The notes under the pieces were generated by a model. That model did not search any database and had not been told where the DNA came from. It was given only the letters and a program-made list of their open reading frames with translations. DNA of 64,000 nucleotides from an uncultured Parabacteroides sp. (lineage in GTDB: Bacteria > Bacteroidota > Bacteroidia > Bacteroidales > Tannerellaceae), in NCBI GenBank assembly GCA_934725305.1, contig CAKVBA010000009.1, forward strand, positions 4,550 through 68,549, written 5' to 3'. The position numbers and the translations under genes were made by a program. This document shows, one piece after another, positions 17,443 through 25,800 of this stretch (position 1 is the stretch's first letter; each line of letters opens with the position of its first letter).

Positions 17443-17825
17443 ATGGACGGAAGAAATAGTTATTGTAATTTAACCGGTTTGTTATTTATCAAAAACAGGT
17501 AACAAATCCGTTAGAAACTACGGGCAACTTCGTTGGAATTGACGGATGAGTCTGCCTCGGACCAAATGTGCTTGAAAAAGAGGCTATAGGCTCTTTTTCA
17601 AGGGTCTATAGACTTTTCGGAATTAGTCTATAGACTTTTCGAAATTAGTCTATAGACTTTCCGAAAAAAGGGTAGGGACTTTTTTGAAAATGGGTAGGCA
17701 CTCCGTTCGGATTGAGTAGGCACTCCGTTGGAATTGGATAGGCACCCAATTTTCGGAAATAGACTACTCCTTTTTGACGGGGTTAATGATCTTTTGCCTG
17801 TCTGTTTGCTTATTGTATTTTTTTT
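17443..17825 (+). repeat. Dispersed intergenic element, copy B (9 x 22-bp array)
   Basis: This copy is on the plus strand, opposite to copy A. The left flank (ATAGTTATTG... to about 17580) aligns with the other copies, then nine 22- to 24-bp units follow at 17582-17782. Three units are of the GTCTATAGAC type, then GGTAGGGAC, GGTAGGCAC, AGTAGGCAC, GATAGGCAC and AGACTACTCC types. The copy ends in the shared CTTATTGTATTTT. It lies in the divergent space between proS and the IclR gene, which otherwise holds only promoters and inverted repeats. Confidence 0.85.
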
Positions 17826-17882
17826 TGGTGTGATAAGTGTAAACTGCCAAGTTCTTTTATGTTTTTCAGCAAACGACACGAC

Positions 17883-18006
17883 GGTGTGTCATCCTTGCAA
17901 ACGGCGGCGTTACTTTCGGAATTTGACCTCAGTTATTTATACCAGTAAATTTCTCTGTCGGTCTCATCCTCGGCACCCCAGCATTTTGCTAATTCTGACG
18001 CACCTT
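17883..18006 (+). repeat. GGTGTGTCA...TGACGCACC element, long form (copy 1)
   Basis: This 124-bp element has GGTGTGTCA at the left and TGACGCACC at the right, and internal words TTGCAAACG and CTGTCGGTCTCA. It is alignable over its whole length with 36488-36610, and both copies follow a 22-bp-array element at a short distance. It ends about 200 bp before the IclR promoter. No reading frame is conserved between the copies. Confidence 0.7.
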
Positions 18007-18205
18007 TAGAGGCTGCATCCAAATAGTTATTTTGATATAGTCTCAGAAGTTTATCTTGGGTAAACGAGATTGCATCAATCCTGTTTGTGTTCTCAAACAA
18101 TTGGCAGAAAAGAGGTTTACGGTCTGATAGAAAGCCAATAAGTCGGCGACGCTTTGGCATTAATATGCTGTACAGCATATTTAATATAATTTTACAGACA
18201 ATTAT

Positions 18206-18236
18206 TTTGTTTAAAAATAACCCTTTTTTATATTTG
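18206..18236 (+). promoter_or_regulatory. Promoter of the IclR gene and downstream cluster
   Basis: TTTG (18206-18209), a 19-bp spacer and TATATTTG (18229-18236) match the Bacteroidetes consensus exactly. Transcription should start near 18243. This rules out the longer in-frame ORF start at 18087 for the IclR protein. Because the next gene overlaps the IclR stop region, this promoter may also read into the cytochrome gene. Confidence 0.8.
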
Positions 18237-18263
18237 GTTCAAATCTGGAACAATATTTCAAAT

Positions 18264-19115
18264 ATGGAAAGAGGGAGTTCAAATATGGAAAAGCCGGAAG
18301 AAAATTATAAAGTTCCGAATTTGGAAAAAGGCATAGCTGTATTGGAGTATCTTTCCCTTAATAATCAGGGTAAGACGCTGCAGGAGATCAAGAGTGACTT
18401 GGAAATCTCGCAGACCACAGCCTACCGTATTTTGAACACGTTGGTCCGTTTGGATTATTTGTTTTATAATGATGAAACCAAACGCTACAGGCTTTCCAGG
18501 AAATTATTAACTTTGGGTTTCAGGTCTTTGAATGAGCATAATCTGTTGGAGACCGTGTTGCCGCACTTGCGCGAATTGCGCGACAGAGTGAGAGAGACCG
18601 CCTGCTTTGGCGTGTTGGGCAACGAGAAAGGAATCTTTATCGAGCAGGCTCAAGGACATCACACCTTTCGCTTTGTGTTGTCGCCGGGCAAGCCTTTTGA
18701 GTTGCACTGTTCGGCTCCGGGCAAAGCCATCATGGCGTTTTTGCCCAATACAGTGCGCGACCGTTATTTGACCTATATGAACTATGTCAGCTATAACAGC
18801 CGTACGATCACGACAGAAGAGGCTTATTTGAAGGAGTTGGAAAAGGTAAGAAAATGGGGGTATGCCATCGATAACGAAGAGGAGTTGAATGGCGTGATTT
18901 GTATCGGTGCTCCCATATTCAACTATACAGGTTATCCTTGTGGGGCTATCTGGATCTCAGGACCGAAAGACCGTTTGCCTAAGGAGGTGATTCGTACAAC
19001 GTCGGAATGTATATTGGAAATAGCCAGATGTATTTCAGCTGAACTGGGATATAGCAAGGCTCAAAAAGGCTTAGAAAAATATAATAACCATGAACATAAG
19101 AAGATATTTGTTTAA
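18264..19115 (+). CDS. IclR-family transcriptional regulator
   Basis: This 283-residue regulator has an N-terminal winged helix (VPNLEKGIAVLEYLSLNNQGKTLQEIKSDLEISQTTAYRILNTLVRLDYL region) and a C-terminal effector-binding domain with CSAPGKAIMAFLP, a hallmark of IclR. The effector end has GAPIFNYTGYPCGAIWISGP. IclR proteins usually control catabolic operons and bind small acids or keto compounds. The start was set at ATG 18264; ATG 18285 is a close alternative. Its last 26 bases overlap the cytochrome gene, so it probably controls the cluster through 35.7 kb. Most Bacteroidales have few IclR proteins. Confidence 0.92.
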   Translation: MERGSSNMEKPEENYKVPNLEKGIAVLEYLSLNNQGKTLQEIKSDLEISQTTAYRILNTLVRLDYLFYNDETKRYRLSRKLLTLGFRSLNEHNLLETVLPHLRELRDRVRETACFGVLGNEKGIFIEQAQGHHTFRFVLSPGKPFELHCSAPGKAIMAFLPNTVRDRYLTYMNYVSYNSRTITTEEAYLKELEKVRKWGYAIDNEEELNGVICIGAPIFNYTGYPCGAIWISGPKDRLPKEVIRTTSECILEIARCISAELGYSKAQKGLEKYNNHEHKKIFV

Positions 19116-20865
19116 GAACTCATTGGTGGCATGTCTTGCCAGCTGTTGCATCTCTTGGGCATCAGCCGGTAAACCGCCGTTCTTCACTACGGGGATAGTG
19201 TTGACTGAAAAAGGTGAGATGGTTTTAACGCAGAAAGGAACTAAACGAGTTGATATTTTTTCTTCGGATGGAAAGACTTTGCAGCGTTCGTTTCCGGTAG
19301 AAGATGTGCCTACGGGCATTTTACTGGATAAAGACAAGGCATACGTGACGACTTTTGAGGCAACTGGTCGTCTGCTGGTGATGTCGTTGGAGACCGGACG
19401 AGTGGAGGCTTCTATTCCAACCGGATCGGGTGCATGCCATCCGATGATGGGACCGGATAAAAAGCATCTATATGTATGTAACCAGTTCTCAAATACGGTG
19501 GTCGAGATAGACCTTGAGCAGCGCAAGGTGGTGCGTAAGGTGCAGGTGCTGCGCGAACCACGTTCGGCCGTCTTCAGCAAGGATGGTAAATATATGTATG
19601 TGACCAACTTCTTGCCGGCCCAGCGTGCCGATGTGGATTATGTGGCCGCTTGTGTTTCCGTGATTGATATGAAAGACTTCACGAAGGTGAAGGATATACA
19701 GCTGGCCAATGGCAGTAATGCTGTGCGTGGCATCTGCATCAATCCGGATGGTAAATATATATATGTATCACACAACTTGGGACGCTTTGCCGTGCCCACC
19801 TCACAGTTGCAGCAGGGATGGATGAACACCAGCGCATTCAGTGTGATCAATACCGAGACACAGTCGTTTGAGGGAGCTGTTATTGTGGATGAGCCGGAGC
19901 GAGGAGCCGCCGGAATCTGGAGCATTGCCTGCAACGATCAGTCTATCTTTATCTCACATTCGGGAACGCATGAGGTGAGTGTGATCGACCAGAAGGCTAT
20001 GCTTGAAAAGCTGGAAGCCTATCCCGATAAGAGCGTGTTGGATTATGACTTGAATTTCCTTTACGGTCTGCGTCAGCGTGTGCCTTTGCAGGGCAACGGA
20101 CCGCGTTGTATGGTGTTGCAGGGAGAGAAACTATTGGTGCCGACCTATTTTGCTGATGTCTTGAACATTGTCGATGTCAACACGTTGCAGGTGGATGCGG
20201 TAGTGATGAATCCGGACCGTGAAGAGAGTATCGAGAATAGAGGAGAACGCTACTTCAACGATGCAGCCAATTGCTTTCAGAACTGGCAGAGCTGTAACGG
20301 ATGTCATCCGGGTGACGCACGTTCCGACGGTATGAACTGGGACTTGATGAACGACGGTGTGGGCAATCCCAAGAACTGTAAGAGTCTTGTGTTGAGCCAT
20401 GTGACGCCACCATCCATGATTTCGGGTATCCGTGCGTCTGCAGAGATTGCCGTGCATGCCGGATTCAAGTATATCCAGTTTTTCGACATAGAAGAGGAAC
20501 ATGCCAACTGTGTGGATGCCTACTTGAAATCATTGCAGCCGGTGCCCAGTCCATTCCTCGTAAACGGAGAGTTGTCGGAAAAGGCAAAGGCCGGACGAAA
20601 GGTATTTGATAAACTGGGCTGTGGCGAGTGTCATAGCGGACCCTATTATACAGACCTGAAGATGCACCGTATAGGCGATGACATCGAGTTTGAAGAGGGT
20701 TGGGACACACCCACTTTGCGCGAAGTATGGCGCACAGCGCCCTATCTGTTCGACGGACGAGCCGCTACGATGGAAGAGGTATTCAGTGTGCATAAACATG
20801 GCATCGAGAAGAAGGTGTCAAAGAAAGAGATTGAAGAATTGACGGAATATGTAAACTCATTATAA
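19090..20865 (+). CDS. Secreted beta-propeller / di-haem cytochrome c protein
   Basis: This is a 591-residue exported protein. A signal peptide (about 1-26) leads into a YVTN/YncE-type beta-propeller (about 30-380), seen as repeats such as VPTGILLDKDKAYVT, DKKHLYVCNQ and DGKYIYVSHN. The C-terminal part has two c-type haem motifs, CNGCH (402-406) and CGECH (511-515), in a setting like di-haem peroxidase/MauG proteins (TPTLREVWRTAPYLFDGRAATMEEV). Such proteins oxidise or reduce a periplasmic substrate through haem. The fused propeller may bind substrate or partner. The reaction is not predictable. It starts within the IclR gene's 3' end. Confidence 0.85.
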   Translation: MNIRRYLFKNSLVACLASCCISWASAGKPPFFTTGIVLTEKGEMVLTQKGTKRVDIFSSDGKTLQRSFPVEDVPTGILLDKDKAYVTTFEATGRLLVMSLETGRVEASIPTGSGACHPMMGPDKKHLYVCNQFSNTVVEIDLEQRKVVRKVQVLREPRSAVFSKDGKYMYVTNFLPAQRADVDYVAACVSVIDMKDFTKVKDIQLANGSNAVRGICINPDGKYIYVSHNLGRFAVPTSQLQQGWMNTSAFSVINTETQSFEGAVIVDEPERGAAGIWSIACNDQSIFISHSGTHEVSVIDQKAMLEKLEAYPDKSVLDYDLNFLYGLRQRVPLQGNGPRCMVLQGEKLLVPTYFADVLNIVDVNTLQVDAVVMNPDREESIENRGERYFNDAANCFQNWQSCNGCHPGDARSDGMNWDLMNDGVGNPKNCKSLVLSHVTPPSMISGIRASAEIAVHAGFKYIQFFDIEEEHANCVDAYLKSLQPVPSPFLVNGELSEKAKAGRKVFDKLGCGECHSGPYYTDLKMHRIGDDIEFEEGWDTPTLREVWRTAPYLFDGRAATMEEVFSVHKHGIEKKVSKKEIEELTEYVNSL

Positions 20866-20870
20866 GGAGG
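20864..20870 (+). promoter_or_regulatory. Strong Shine-Dalgarno before the chorismatase/RidA-like gene
   Basis: AAGGAGG overlaps the preceding stop codon region and lies 9 nt before ATG 20880. Strong anti-16S pairing is unusual in Bacteroidetes, which rarely depend on it, and helps fix this start. Confidence 0.5.
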
Positions 20871-20879
20871 CAGGGAGAG

Positions 20880-21974
20880 ATGAATTATTGCGATAAGATA
20901 CGTTATCATATCTATATAACAGAGCTGGATGAATTCTCGGTGATGGTGGACCGTTTGTTGGCCCAGCTTCCCGAGGAGGAGGTGATTCTGCGCCTCTCTT
21001 TCTTCGGAACGCCTTCGTCAAATGAGGAGTATGTGTCTCGCAAGATCCGTTTGCGCGAGAAGATCCGTCGTCGCTATCTCAATTGTGAGCCGGCTTTGAG
21101 CTATGTCTCACAGCCTCCATTGAATGCACCGCTGATTATGGAGGTGCATAGCATCGTGCCGGAAGAGAAAGACCGCATCACATTCCGTCATCATAAGGGC
21201 TTGCCCTATGTAGTGCTTGAGAATGAAGATGCCCGCATCTTATATGCCGGAGGTTTTCAGGGCGATGTCATCAACTTCAAGGTGGAACAGCAGGCCGGTG
21301 AGGTGTTTCGTCTGCTGACAGAGGTGCTTCGTTTAGAGGGATTCCCGATGAACACTATTGTGCGTCAGTGGAACTATATCGAGCGTATCACCAGTTTTGA
21401 CGGAACCGACCAGCATTATCAGTCGTTCAACAATGCCCGTTCGGAATACTATGGACAGGTGATATGGGACAACGGTTATCCGGCAGCCACCGGCATCGGA
21501 GCCAATCTGGGAGGCGTGTTGAGTGATGTGGATGCAGTTGTGTTCCATCGTCCGGAGTGTTATGCTACGCCTATCGACAATAAACTGCAGGTGGCTGCAC
21601 ATGCCTATTCAAGCCAAGTGTTGGAGGAAGCCCGACAGAAGAAGACAACGCCTAAGTTTGAGCGGGCCAAAAGCATCACCTTCGACGGACGCCGGCTGAT
21701 CTATATCTCGGGAACTGCCGCTATCCGTGGAGAAGAGAGCTTGGTTGGAGTGGGACTGGAACGTCAGCTCCATATCACAATGGAAAATATAGCCGAACTG
21801 ATAGGTGAAGCCCAGTTGAAGATGCTAAGAGTTTATCTGAAGCATAAGTCGGACTATAAGGAGGCAGAAAGATTGATGAACAGCTATCAGCTGGATATTC
21901 CCATTTCGTATATGTGGGCCGATGTGTGTCGCGACGAGCTGTTGATAGAGATTGAGGGTGTTGCCATACAGTAA
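20880..21974 (+). CDS. Chorismatase (FkbO/Hyg5)/RidA-like protein
   Basis: This 364-residue protein has no signal peptide. The middle has LEGFPMNTIVRQWNYIERIT and YQSFNNARSEYYG, and the C-terminal part reads LIYISGTAAIRGEESLVGVGLERQLHITMENIAELIG; both resemble FkbO/Hyg5 chorismatases, whose two halves share the RidA/YjgF trimer fold. Known chorismatases hydrolyse chorismate to hydroxybenzoate or dihydro forms. In this setting, next to cytochromes and a keto-compound pathway, hydrolysis of another enol-ether or imine is as likely. The N-terminal 100 residues do not match anything I know. Family call moderate, function open. Confidence 0.6.
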   Translation: MNYCDKIRYHIYITELDEFSVMVDRLLAQLPEEEVILRLSFFGTPSSNEEYVSRKIRLREKIRRRYLNCEPALSYVSQPPLNAPLIMEVHSIVPEEKDRITFRHHKGLPYVVLENEDARILYAGGFQGDVINFKVEQQAGEVFRLLTEVLRLEGFPMNTIVRQWNYIERITSFDGTDQHYQSFNNARSEYYGQVIWDNGYPAATGIGANLGGVLSDVDAVVFHRPECYATPIDNKLQVAAHAYSSQVLEEARQKKTTPKFERAKSITFDGRRLIYISGTAAIRGEESLVGVGLERQLHITMENIAELIGEAQLKMLRVYLKHKSDYKEAERLMNSYQLDIPISYMWADVCRDELLIEIEGVAIQ

Positions 21975-22026
21975 AGTTTAGAAAGAAAACAGAATAATAA
22001 TTACTAACAACAAATACACAAAAAAG

Positions 22027-22788
22027 ATGAAAAAAGGATTTAACATGAAAGCCTCTGCATTAGGCTTGGTATTATGCTCATTGGTAGCTTGTTCAGGAAA
22101 CACAGCAAGTCATGAAGGATGTGGCAAAGAGTCTTGCGATGGTAGCGGTAACCACTCTGCTTCATGCGATGTAACAGGTCATGATGGTTGTGAACATCAT
22201 TCTAAAACAAATAAAGATATGAAGTATTCTAAGAAGTACACAAACGCTGATTTTTACAAAGATGGTAAATTCCAGCAGGATGTTGCTATGGCAGCAATGA
22301 AAGATATGTTCGCTTTCTACGGTGTTCCATTCACTGAATTGATGGCTAAAGATATGTGGGTGACAGACTTTGGCTTGGGCGATTTCGAGAATGTAGGTAT
22401 GGGCGGTATCTTCTGGATCAACGATCCTGAATATAAATATTTCGCTCACGCTATCTATCTGTTGCCGGGTCAGATGATTCCTGAACATGCACACGTGGCA
22501 ACAGACTTCCCGGCTAAGCATGAATCATGGATGGTTGAGAAAGGTTGGGTTTACAACTTCTCAGAAGTAGGAGAGGAAACACCTGATGCTCCGGCTATCC
22601 CGGCTGGTCACGGTCCTATCAAGAGCAAGAACTTCGTTGTTCAGCATGTAGGAGATGTGTTGCGCTTGAAACAATTGGGAACATTCCACTTCATGATGGC
22701 CGGTCCGGAAGGAGCTATCGTTGACGAATGGGCATGTTATCACGACAATGCCGGTCTTCGTTTTACAAATACAAAAGCCTCTCTCTAA
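22027..22788 (+). CDS. Cupin-domain lipoprotein with a Cys/His-rich N-terminus
   Basis: This 253-residue lipoprotein has a signal peptide and lipobox ending LVAC with Cys22 as the likely lipidated residue. The next 36 residues carry four more Cys (32, 37, 47, 55) and several His (29, 43, 52, 57, 58), a possible metal-binding linker. The rest is a cupin barrel with LLPGQMIPEHAHVATDFPAKHESWMVEKGW, giving the His-x-His, Glu metal set. Related cupins isomerise sugars (lyxose isomerase type) or bind metals. The location between two haem proteins suggests an exported enzyme of the same pathway. Function is not assigned. Confidence 0.7.
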   Translation: MKKGFNMKASALGLVLCSLVACSGNTASHEGCGKESCDGSGNHSASCDVTGHDGCEHHSKTNKDMKYSKKYTNADFYKDGKFQQDVAMAAMKDMFAFYGVPFTELMAKDMWVTDFGLGDFENVGMGGIFWINDPEYKYFAHAIYLLPGQMIPEHAHVATDFPAKHESWMVEKGWVYNFSEVGEETPDAPAIPAGHGPIKSKNFVVQHVGDVLRLKQLGTFHFMMAGPEGAIVDEWACYHDNAGLRFTNTKASL

Positions 22789-22824
22789 ATTAGACGTCGT
22801 TGTTAACGCCTTAAATTTGAACAG

Positions 22825-25800
22825 ATGAACAAATATTTTGTAATGGTATCACTCCTGTTGTCCTCTTCCTTCATGCTTTCGGCTGCTCCGAAGCAGAAGA
22901 AGGTGGATAACTGGATTGATGCTTCTGTGAAACAGAAATCGGAACTGCGTGCGACTTTGCAGAAGGCCCATATGCCGATAGAGTCTGTCTGGATGAAAGC
23001 CAAGCAGAAAGCAGCTCCGATTGGTGCAGATGTGACCGGACTGGAAAAGCTTGTCCTGGTTACAGCTGGCGGTCCTGATGGAACTGATTGGGACTGGGGA
23101 ACTTGGGCGAATGCACGTTTGATTAAGGCTGATGGCAGTTCTGTGTGGTTGGATGAGCTGGATCCCGAATATTGGGTGTCTGGTTCCGGTCAGATTCGCA
23201 AGAATGAAGATTTGTATGGCAACCCTTTGCTGATTGGCGGAAAAAAATATGACCATAGCGTTCTTTGCCATGCCAATGGCGTGATGGTCTATAATCTCGG
23301 AAAGGAATATGTTCGCTTCGAAGCAGAAGTGGGTCTGGCCGATCAGTCAACAGTTGGCAGCGTCTTTTTCCGTATCATGAATGTCTTCCCCAAGGCCGAG
23401 GCGGCTGCTTTGTTGCAGTCTTATCCGAAAGATCTGGGTGCATTTAATGCCAATATCGATGGCTTGGAAAACTGGCTGACTGCAGCGGATGCTTCTGCCG
23501 AGAAAGGGGTGGTATTGAACATTGCTTCCCGTCTGAAAGATCCCTCTTTTGTCAAGAGTGCTGTCAAGACTATCGAGGCAGAGAAAGATCTGGATGCACA
23601 GATTCGTGCCTATCTGGGTCTGTATGAAAAGGTGCAGCGTATCAGCAATCTGCAGGACGATTTGAGCTGGCTCAACATAGAGGCAGTTCGTTTGGCCTTT
23701 GCCGACATGAAGAAGCTGAAAGACTTTGATGCGGCAAAATATCAGCCTATGATGGACGAGCTGGAACAGCTGGTCAAGAAGGGCTTCTCCAATATCTATT
23801 CAGGTGATGATGCAGCTTTGGCTCAGGCCGAAAAAGCTGTCTCTTTGAAACGCTCTATTCTGTTGGCCAATCCATTCCTGGATGGCGACAAGGTGGTTGC
23901 CAGCCGCTTCAAGCTGGGCGTGAATGCTCATAAGGCAATGGCTCCGCAGCTGGGAACACAGGCCAACAACTGGAGTAACCAGGAATCAGCCAACCGTTCA
24001 GGCTTTGATGCAGAGATTGTTGAGTTGAGCAATTTGCGTGGCGACGTCAAGGTGCGCACCGTTTATAAGCCCGACAACTCCTCTTCTGTGGCTGACCTGA
24101 AGTTGCATTGGGATGGCGACCGTGTGATGTTTACCAAGACTCAGGCCGACAAGCGCTGGAATGTCTATGAGGTGAAGCTTGACGGCACAGGTTGCAAGCC
24201 TATGGTGGAATGTGCTGAGCCGGACTTGGAGTTTTATGATGGTACCTATTTGCCGGATGGCCGTGTGATTGCTGTGTCAAACGTAGGTTATCAGGGCGTG
24301 CCTTGTGTAAGCGGTGACGATCCCGTGGGCAACATGATGATCTATAACCCGAAAGACAAGAGTCTGCGCCGATTGACTTTTGACCAGGATGCCAACTGGA
24401 ATCCGGTGATTACACATAACGGCAAGGTGATGTACACCCGTTGGGAATACACAGACTTGACACACTATTATACACGTATCGTGATGACGATGAATCCGGA
24501 TGGTACGGAGCAGAAGGCCTTGTTTGGTAGCGGTTCTATGTTCCCGAACAGTACGTTTGACATTCAGCCATTGCCCGGACATTCATCAGCATTTGTCGGT
24601 ATTATCTCGGGCCACCATGGTATTGCCCGTTCAGGCCGTCTGGTTCTGTTCGATCCGACCAAGGCTCGTAAGGGTGCAGCCGGCATGTTGCAAGAGATTC
24701 CTTACCGCAACCGTCCGATCGTAGAAGAGATCAAGGATGAGCTGGTGAATGGTGTATGGCCTCAGTTTATCAAACCGACTCCGCTGAGTGACAAGTATTT
24801 CTTGGTGGCTGCCAAGTTGAACCCTCAGGATTTGTGGGGTATTTATCTGGTCGATGTGTTTGACAACGTGACTTGCCTGCAGAAGGTTGAAGGCGAGGGC
24901 TATATCAGCCCGATCGTTGTACGCAAGAGCAAGACACCTCCGCTGATTCCCGACCGCGTTAAGCTGAATCAGAAAGAGGCCACGGTATTTATTCAGGACA
25001 TCTATGAGGGAGAAGGCTTGAAGGGTGTTCCTCGTGGCAAGGTGAAAGCTTTGCGTCTGCATGCGTATGAATATGCCTATCTGAAGACAACATCCGATCA
25101 CAACTGGCAAGGTATCCAGAGCGGTTGGGACATCAAGCGTCTGTTGGGAACTGTTCCCGTTGAGGAGGATGGTTCTGCTATCTTTAAGATTCCGGCAAAT
25201 ACTCCGATCTCTATCCAGCCGATTGGCGAAGACGGTGCCGCTATCCAGTGGATGCGTAGCTGGCTGACCGGTCAGCCGGGTGAGGTTGTCTCTTGTGTGG
25301 GTTGTCACGAAGACCAGAATCAGATTGCCATCCCGAAGCGTGTGATCGCTTCTAAGAAGGCTCCGGTCTCTATCACTCCTCCGGAAGGTGGTGTGCGTTC
25401 ATTTACCTATGACCTGGAAATTCAGCCGATACTCGACCGTGCTTGTATCGCGTGTCACAATGGTGAAGGCAAGGCCTTTGACCTGCGTGCCGGTGCGAAG
25501 GATGAGCGTGGCTACGGTCCTTCTTACCTGAACTTGCATCCTTATGTGCACCGTCAGGGTGGCGAAGGCGATATGGCTGTGTTGTATCCGTATGAATATC
25601 ACCCCAACACCAGTGAGCTGGTTCGTCTGCTGAAGAAGGGCCATCACAATGTGAAGCTGACTGACAAGGAGTGGAAGACCTTATATAACTGGATCGACTA
25701 CAATGCACCCGACAAGGGTTATTTCAATGCGAATGTGATTTCTAAGGATGTGATTCCTTATCAGGGTTATGACCAGATAGCACGTCGTATCGAATTGACC

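Noticed and set aside
17582..17782. CRISPR array made of the 22-bp units
   Set aside because: Units follow each other with no spacers, units differ from one another, and there are no cas genes in the window.
17628..17879. Small reading frame inside element copy B
   Set aside because: It is not conserved in frame in the other four copies; it arises from the repeat units.
18087..18263. Longer N-terminus for the IclR regulator
   Set aside because: A perfect promoter at 18206-18236 puts the transcript start downstream of that ATG, and the extra 59 residues are unlike IclR proteins.
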